A stretch of DNA of 64,000 nt from JAWWPY01 sp036394075 (GTDB lineage Bacteria; Actinomycetota; Actinomycetes; Streptosporangiales; Streptosporangiaceae): positions 1-64,000 of the forward strand of contig DASWFT010000105.1 in assembly GCA_036394075.1 (NCBI GenBank), given 5' to 3'. Positions 59,715-64,000 of the stretch are shown here, one piece after another (the first letter of the stretch is position 1; the number at the start of each line of letters is the position of its first letter). A program made the position numbers and the translations under genes. Under the pieces are notes generated by a model that saw nothing but the letters and a program-made list of their open reading frames with translations, searched no databases and had not been told where the DNA came from.

Positions 59715-60488
59715 ATGGACGCGCGGGACGGCACCGAGGGACGGCTCAGCGCAGGCCGCAGCGGTACATGGCCCGAGGCGAGACCGGCCAGCAGCGCGTG
59801 GCCCGAGGCAAGACCGGCCAGCAGCGCGTGGCCCGACGGCAGACCGGCCAACGGCACGTGGCCCGAGGCAAGACCGGCCAGCAGCGCGTGGCCCGAGGCG
59901 CGGTTCGTCGGCGGTGCGGGAGTGGCCGAGGGGACCAGCCTGCGCGACCTGACGAGCCTGGCCGTCCGGGGGCACCCGGCGGCGATCGAGTCCTTGCTCC
60001 AGCACATCCGCCCGATGGTGGTCAGGTACTGCCGGGCCCGGCTGGGCCGCATCACCGGCCATTACCACGTGGCCGACGACGTCGCCCAGGAGGTCTGCAT
60101 CGCGGTGCTGTCCGCGCTCCCGCGCTACCGCGATATGGGACGGCCGTTCGCGTCCTTCGTCTTCGGCATCGCCTCGCACAAGGTGGCGGACGCCGTCCGG
60201 AGCGCGTCCCGGCTGGCGGTGCCCACCGAGGATCTGCCCGACGGCCCAGACGAGCACCCAGGGCCTGAGGAGACCGTTGTCGCCTGCATTGAGGCGGAAC
60301 GTGCTAGGACGCTGCTCGCCCGGTTGCCCGTTCACCTTCGTGAGCTGCTGATACTACGCGTGGTCACCGGTCTGTCAGCCGAGGAGACGGGTAATGTACT
60401 TGGTATGTCAGCAGGAGCCGTTCGAGTTGCCCAGCACCGGGCGCTGGCCCGGCTCCGGGCGATTGCGGTCGAGGAGTCGATTGCGTGA
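59715..60488 (+). CDS. RNA polymerase ECF sigma factor, SigD/ShbA type
   Basis: Region 2 (LRDLTSLAVRGHPAAIESLL to YRDMGRPFASFVFGIASHKV) and region 4 (LPVHLRELLILRVVTGLSAE, VLGMSAGAVRVAQHRALARL) mark an ECF-type sigma factor. From the ATG at 59715, with GGAG nine bases upstream, it has 257 residues, of which about 20-65 are WPEARPASSA repeats. A GTG at 59922 (188 residues) would skip the repeats and an ATG at 59490 would lengthen it. The groEL1-sigma-anti-sigma-guaB-guaB3 order matches the SigD locus of mycobacteria and the ShbA locus of streptomycetes. It overlaps the next gene by four bases. Confidence 0.85.
   Translation: MDARDGTEGRLSAGRSGTWPEARPASSAWPEARPASSAWPDGRPANGTWPEARPASSAWPEARFVGGAGVAEGTSLRDLTSLAVRGHPAAIESLLQHIRPMVVRYCRARLGRITGHYHVADDVAQEVCIAVLSALPRYRDMGRPFASFVFGIASHKVADAVRSASRLAVPTEDLPDGPDEHPGPEETVVACIEAERARTLLARLPVHLRELLILRVVTGLSAEETGNVLGMSAGAVRVAQHRALARLRAIAVEESIA
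59769..59918 (+). repeat. 30-bp minisatellite in the sigma-factor gene
   Basis: Four 30-base units (starting 59769, 59799, 59829, 59859), each TGGCCCGAGGCAAGACCGGC with variants plus ten more bases, and a fifth diverged unit. They encode WPEARPASSA, WPEARPASSA, WPDGRPANGT, WPEARPASSA and WPEARFVGGA. Confidence 0.95.
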
Positions 60489-60985
60489 TCACGGGGCGCG
60501 GACCTGGAGCGCCCGGCGTTACACCTGGTGTGGAGTTCACTCGGGGGCGGGTGGCAACAGGCGATCCGGGTGACGGGGCCGTCGATCTCAGTGAGATCCG
60601 GCGGTCCGAAGAGATCGTGGGAGTGCTCGCGGCACGCGCTGCCACTCCCGCGCCGATGCTGCACGATCCAGCTGTGGCGCTGCTGAGCGCGCTGACGGCG
60701 GATATCGACGCCAGGGACGCTGCCCCTGATGCCCGGCCCCGCGTCCTCCCCCGCCCGGCCCATGCGCGCCGGCCTACCGGCAGTGTTCCGGTGCCCCCAT
60801 CACGCGGTGGGATCGCCGCCTGGCTCAGGGCGGCCGCCGCGGGAGCGGTGGTCGCGGGGGTCGCAGGTACGACGAGCGTGGTGGCGGCGGGAATGCTGGC
60901 CCGGCTGGCCCGCGTCCCAGCCAGTGGCTCCAGGAGGCTTGCGCGGGACTGGAGTTCCCTTGTCCGCCCGCGGCGCATCCGCTGA
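60485..60985 (+). CDS. probable anti-sigma factor, RsdA-like
   Basis: A 166-residue protein starting at a GTG inside the sigma-factor stop. The segment LSEIRRSEEIVGVLAARA and DPAVALLSALTADIDARD (about 35-80) resembles the sigma-binding region of the mycobacterial anti-SigD protein RsdA. A single hydrophobic helix (about 118-140, AAAAGAVVAGVAGTTSVVAA) would anchor it in the membrane, and the end is basic. Four-base overlap with the sigma gene and the guaB neighbour support the assignment. The outer part is short or absent, unlike full RsdA. Confidence 0.65.
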   Translation: MITGRGPGAPGVTPGVEFTRGRVATGDPGDGAVDLSEIRRSEEIVGVLAARAATPAPMLHDPAVALLSALTADIDARDAAPDARPRVLPRPAHARRPTGSVPVPPSRGGIAAWLRAAAAGAVVAGVAGTTSVVAAGMLARLARVPASGSRRLARDWSSLVRPRRIR

Positions 60986-61089
60986 CCCGCGGTGCACAGC
61001 CTCGGGGCGACAGCCTCGGGGCGTCGGCCAGCGAGCCGCGGCACACGCCCTAGACTGGCACCGTCAGCCACCACCCTGCGGAAGGTGCC

Positions 61090-62580
61090 ATGACCGACGC
61101 CGTCAAGTTCGCTCCTGCTTCCCTCACCTTCGACGACGTCCTGCTGCTGCCCGCGCATTCGGCGATCATGCCGGGCGAGGCGGACACGACTGCCAGGCTC
61201 AGCCGCCGGATCACCCTGAGCATCCCGCTCGTGTCGTCGGCCATGGACACGGTGACCGAGGCCCGGATGGCAGTGGCCATGGCCCGCCAGGGCGGCGTCG
61301 GCGTGCTGCACCGCAACCTGTCCATCGAGGAACAGGCGCAGCAGGTTGACATGGTGAAAAGGTCCGAAGCTGGCATGATCACCAACCCGGTGACCTGCGG
61401 CCCGGACGCCACCGTGGCCGACGTGGAGAGCCTGTGCGCCAGGTTCCGCATCTCCGGCGTGCCGGTGACGGCGCCCGATGGAGTCCTCCTCGGCATCGTC
61501 ACCAACCGGGATATCCGCTTCGAGACAGACCACGGGCGCCAGGTCACCGCCGTGATGACAGCAATGCCGCTGGTCACCGCGCCGGTCGGGGTGGCCAGGG
61601 ACGAGGCCCTCAGCCTGCTCAGGCAGCACAAGATGGAGAAACTGCCGCTGGTGGACGCGGCGGGGCGGCTGCGCGGCCTGATAACCGTGAAGGACTTCAC
61701 CAAGAGTGACGAATACCCGCTGGCCACCAAGGACGCCGAGGGACGCCTGGTGGTGGGCGCGGCGGTCGGCGTGGGCGAGGACGCCAAGCGGCGTGCGCAG
61801 GCGCTGGCCGAGGCCGGGGCCGACTTCCTGGTGGTCGACACGGCGCACGGCCACGCCCAGGCGGTCCTGGACATGGTGGCGCGGGTGAAGGCGAACGCCA
61901 AGGTCGACGTGATCGGCGGCAACATTGCCACGCGGGCCGGCGCGCAGGCGCTGATCGACGCGGGTGCCGACGGGGTCAAGGTCGGCGTGGGGCCGGGCTC
62001 CATCTGCACCACCCGGGTGGTGGCCGGCGTCGGGGTACCGCAGGTAACCGCGATCTACGAGGCCGCGCAAGCGGCGCGGCCGGCGGGCGTGCCGGTGATC
62101 GGGGACGGCGGCCTGCAGCACTCCGGCGACATCGCCAAGGCCATCGCCGCGGGCGCGGACACCGTCATGCTGGGCAGCCTGCTCGCCGGGTGCGAGGAGG
62201 GGCCTGGGGAGATGGTCTTCATCCACGGCAAGCAGTACAAGCTGTACCGGGGGATGGGCTCGCTGGGGGCCATGCGGAACACCGAGCGCGGCCGGTCCTA
62301 CTCCAAGGACCGCTATTTCCAGGACGACGTGCTCCGTGAGGACAAGTTGGTCCCCCAGGGCGTCGAGGGTCAGGTGCCCTACCGCGGGCCGCTCGCCGCC
62401 GTCGCGGGCCAGCTTGTCGGCGGCTTGCGGGCGGCCATGGGCTTCTGCGGGACGCCCACCATCGCCGAGCTCCAGCAGGCGAAGTTCACGCAGGTTACCG
62501 CGGCCGGCCTGGCGGAGAGCCACCCGCATGACATCGAGATGACCGCCGAGGCACCCAACTACGCCAGGCGGCGGCCGTGA
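61090..62580 (+). CDS. guaB: inosine-5'-monophosphate dehydrogenase
   Basis: Oxidises IMP to XMP, the committed step to guanine nucleotides. It has 496 residues. LTFDDVLLLPAHSAIMPGEA is the start, the two CBS domains occupy about 95-215, and the catalytic loop GPGSICTTR carries Cys306. DGGLQHSGDIAKAIAAGAD and the flap motif YRGMGSLGAM follow. ATG preceded by GCGGAAGGTGCC. It corresponds to GuaB2 of mycobacteria, the essential isozyme. Confidence 0.97.
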   Translation: MTDAVKFAPASLTFDDVLLLPAHSAIMPGEADTTARLSRRITLSIPLVSSAMDTVTEARMAVAMARQGGVGVLHRNLSIEEQAQQVDMVKRSEAGMITNPVTCGPDATVADVESLCARFRISGVPVTAPDGVLLGIVTNRDIRFETDHGRQVTAVMTAMPLVTAPVGVARDEALSLLRQHKMEKLPLVDAAGRLRGLITVKDFTKSDEYPLATKDAEGRLVVGAAVGVGEDAKRRAQALAEAGADFLVVDTAHGHAQAVLDMVARVKANAKVDVIGGNIATRAGAQALIDAGADGVKVGVGPGSICTTRVVAGVGVPQVTAIYEAAQAARPAGVPVIGDGGLQHSGDIAKAIAAGADTVMLGSLLAGCEEGPGEMVFIHGKQYKLYRGMGSLGAMRNTERGRSYSKDRYFQDDVLREDKLVPQGVEGQVPYRGPLAAVAGQLVGGLRAAMGFCGTPTIAELQQAKFTQVTAAGLAESHPHDIEMTAEAPNYARRRP

Positions 62581-62596
62581 TCCCCGTGGTGACGCC

Positions 62597-62640
62597 ATGA
62601 CAACAGAGGCCATGACAACAGCAGTGCGGCCATGACAACA
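62597..62640 (+). repeat. GCCATGACAACAG repeats at the guaB3 start
   Basis: CCATGACAACA occurs at 62595, 62610 and 62630. The first two ATGs are in the same frame and soon meet TGA; the third opens guaB3. Confidence 0.85.
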
Positions 62641-63759
62641 GTGGAGATCGGCCGCGGTAAGAGCGGCCGCCGTGCCTACGCGCTCGACGAGATTGGCATC
62701 GTCCCCTCCCGCCGGACCAGGCACCCCGAAGAGGTGTCCATCGCCTGGCAGATCGACGCCTACCGGTTCGACCTGCCGCTGGTCGTCTGCCCGATGGACA
62801 GCGTCGTCTCGCCGCGGACCGCGGTGCTGATCGGACGCCTCGGCGGGCTCGCCGTGCTCGACCTTGAGGGGCTGTGGACCCGCTACGAGGACCCAGAGCC
62901 GCTCCTCGCCGAGGTGACCGGGCTCGGCGAGGAGGCTGCCACCCGCCGGTTGCAGGAGATCTACGCCGAGCCCATCAAAGAAGACTTGATCGGCCGCAGG
63001 ATCGAGGAGATCCGCGCCGCCGGCGTCATCACGGCCGCACGGCTGTCACCGCAGCGAACCGTTCGGTATTACAAGGCAGTTATCGACGCGGGCGTCGATA
63101 TTTTCGTCATTCGCGGCACCACCGTGTCCGCCGAGCACGTCTCCGGGCAGGCCGAGCCGCTCAACCTCAAGCAGTTCATCTACGAACTCGACGTCCCGGT
63201 CATCGTGGGTGGCTGCGCCACCTACACCGCGGCGCTGCACCTCATGCGGACCGGGGCCGCCGGGGTCCTCGTCGGGTTCGGCGGCGGCTCGGGGCACACC
63301 ACGGCCGCGGTGCTCGGCGTCGCCGTGCCGATGGCCACGGCGATCGCCGATGTGGCCGCCGCGCGGCGCGACTACCTCGACGAATCCGGCGGCCGGTATG
63401 TGCATGTCATCGCGGACGGGAGCATGACCCGCAGCGGCGACATCGCCAAAGCGCTGGCCTGTGGCGCCGACGCGGTCATGGTCGGCTCGCCGTTCGCCCG
63501 CGCGGAGCAGGCGCCAGGCCGCGGCTACCACTGGGGCAGCGAGGCGCACCATCCCGACCTGCCCCGGGGGGCCCGGGTCAAGGTGGGCACCATCGGCACG
63601 CTGGAGCAGATCCTGCATGGCCCGTCCACCATGGCTGACGGCTCGCTGAACCTGATGGGTGCCCTGCGCCGGACCATGGCTACCTCCGGCTACTCCGACC
63701 TGAAGGAATTCCAGCGGGTCGAGGTGGTCGTCGCGCCGTACGCACCGCCGCGCCGCTAG
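62632..63759 (+). CDS. guaB3: GuaB3-family IMP dehydrogenase-related protein
   Basis: TIM-barrel relative of IMP dehydrogenase without CBS domains. It has 375 residues; VEIGRGKSGRRAYALDEIGI and SRRTRHPEEVSIAWQIDAYR are the actinobacterial GuaB3 start. A canonical GSICTT catalytic cysteine loop is absent: the equivalent region reads VGFGGGSGHTTAAVLG. Its reaction is therefore uncertain, with a role in GMP reduction or regulation possible. Tandem guaB-guaB3 is conserved in actinomycetes. Confidence 0.9.
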   Translation: MTTVEIGRGKSGRRAYALDEIGIVPSRRTRHPEEVSIAWQIDAYRFDLPLVVCPMDSVVSPRTAVLIGRLGGLAVLDLEGLWTRYEDPEPLLAEVTGLGEEAATRRLQEIYAEPIKEDLIGRRIEEIRAAGVITAARLSPQRTVRYYKAVIDAGVDIFVIRGTTVSAEHVSGQAEPLNLKQFIYELDVPVIVGGCATYTAALHLMRTGAAGVLVGFGGGSGHTTAAVLGVAVPMATAIADVAAARRDYLDESGGRYVHVIADGSMTRSGDIAKALACGADAVMVGSPFARAEQAPGRGYHWGSEAHHPDLPRGARVKVGTIGTLEQILHGPSTMADGSLNLMGALRRTMATSGYSDLKEFQRVEVVVAPYAPPRR

Positions 63760-63807
63760 CGTAGAGCCGGTGGACGTAGTACGCGAGGCACGCCAGCAAG
63801 CGACAGC

Positions 63808-63879
63808 CGGCCACGGATTCTCCGTCGGCCACGCACTCTCCGCAGGCCACGGACCTGCGGCAGGCCACGGACCTGCGGC
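63808..63879. repeat. four 18-bp tandem units near the right edge
   Basis: Units at 63808, 63826, 63844 and 63862; the last two (AGGCCACGGACCTGCGGC) are identical. No gene is assigned to 63760-63936. Confidence 0.9.
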
Positions 63880-63936
63880 AGGCCGGGGATCGGTGGAGCA
63901 CTCGCGGGCTGGCCGGATGCTAGCGTTCCCGTTGTG

Positions 63937-64000
63937 ATGGCCGGGGGGGACGACACGGCAAGACTCTGCCCCGATGATAGGTCCGCGGCGCTCGCAACGC
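63937..64000 (+). CDS. possible gene start at the right edge
   Basis: An ATG at 63937 (with a GTG just before it) opens a frame with MAGGDDTARLCPDDRS that is still open at the window end. Twenty-one codons are too few to assign function, and no clear ribosome-binding site is seen. It may be chance. Confidence 0.25.
   Translation, partial: MAGGDDTARLCPDDRSAALAT

Noticed and set aside
59769..59918. Possible CRISPR array
   Set aside because: Units are directly adjacent with no unique spacers and encode an in-frame protein repeat.
63680..63956. Minus-strand frames of 66-73 codons near the right edge
   Set aside because: They translate the 18-bp repeats (RRSVAC units) and have no start signals.

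Overview
The window is from a high-GC Gram-positive actinomycete. Evidence: strong G/C preference at third codon positions, many GTG and TTG starts, a tRNA-Trp/secE/nusG/rplKA/rplJL/rpoBC block, the actinobacterial str, S10, spc and alpha clusters fused into one ~30 kb run, a CIRCE-controlled groES-groEL1 pair with a His-rich GroEL tail, and a SigD/ShbA-type sigma factor next to guaB. The overall look suggests a Streptosporangiales or Streptomyces relative. I cannot name the species from sequence alone.

Layout. 1-2310 (minus strand): the start of an adenosine deaminase gene running off the left edge, preceded by an aspartate aminotransferase. 2581-14674: tRNA-Trp, secE, nusG, rplK, rplA, an L10-leader region, rplJ, rplL, a strong hairpin, rpoB and rpoC. 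15251-19570: rpsL, rpsG, fusA and tuf. 19679-38023: rpsJ to rplQ, with secY, adk, map, a DUF1707 protein, infA and rpoA in the usual actinobacterial order. 38229-42767: truA, a large proline-rich membrane protein on the minus strand, rplM and rpsI. 42997-46382: glmM and glmS. 46604-50084: an AbiEi-like protein, a VOC-fold protein, acpS and nnr. 50416-56868: alr, an alpha/beta hydrolase, tsaE, a secreted-type protein, tsaB, rimI and tsaD. 56961-59177: CIRCE, groES and groEL. 59715-63759: a sigma factor, its likely anti-sigma factor, guaB and guaB3. A possible gene start lies at the right edge.

Function. Most genes serve transcription and translation: ribosomal proteins, RNA polymerase beta, beta', alpha, elongation factors, NusG, IF-1, protein secretion (SecY/SecE), tRNA modification (TruA, TsaB/D/E), chaperonins and precursor supply (GlmM/GlmS, Alr, AcpS, GuaB). 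The gene content is conserved. The unusual material is mostly in how the genes are decorated and separated. It includes low-complexity tandem-repeat extensions on NusG, L10, L15, L17 and the sigma factor, duplicated intercistronic segments that carry ribosome-binding sites, and a translationally coupled 38-codon ORF between rplP and rpmC that looks like a duplicate of the rplP tail. There is also a 160-bp inverted-repeat element between rpsI and glmM. I see no CRISPR array, prophage, transposase or rRNA.
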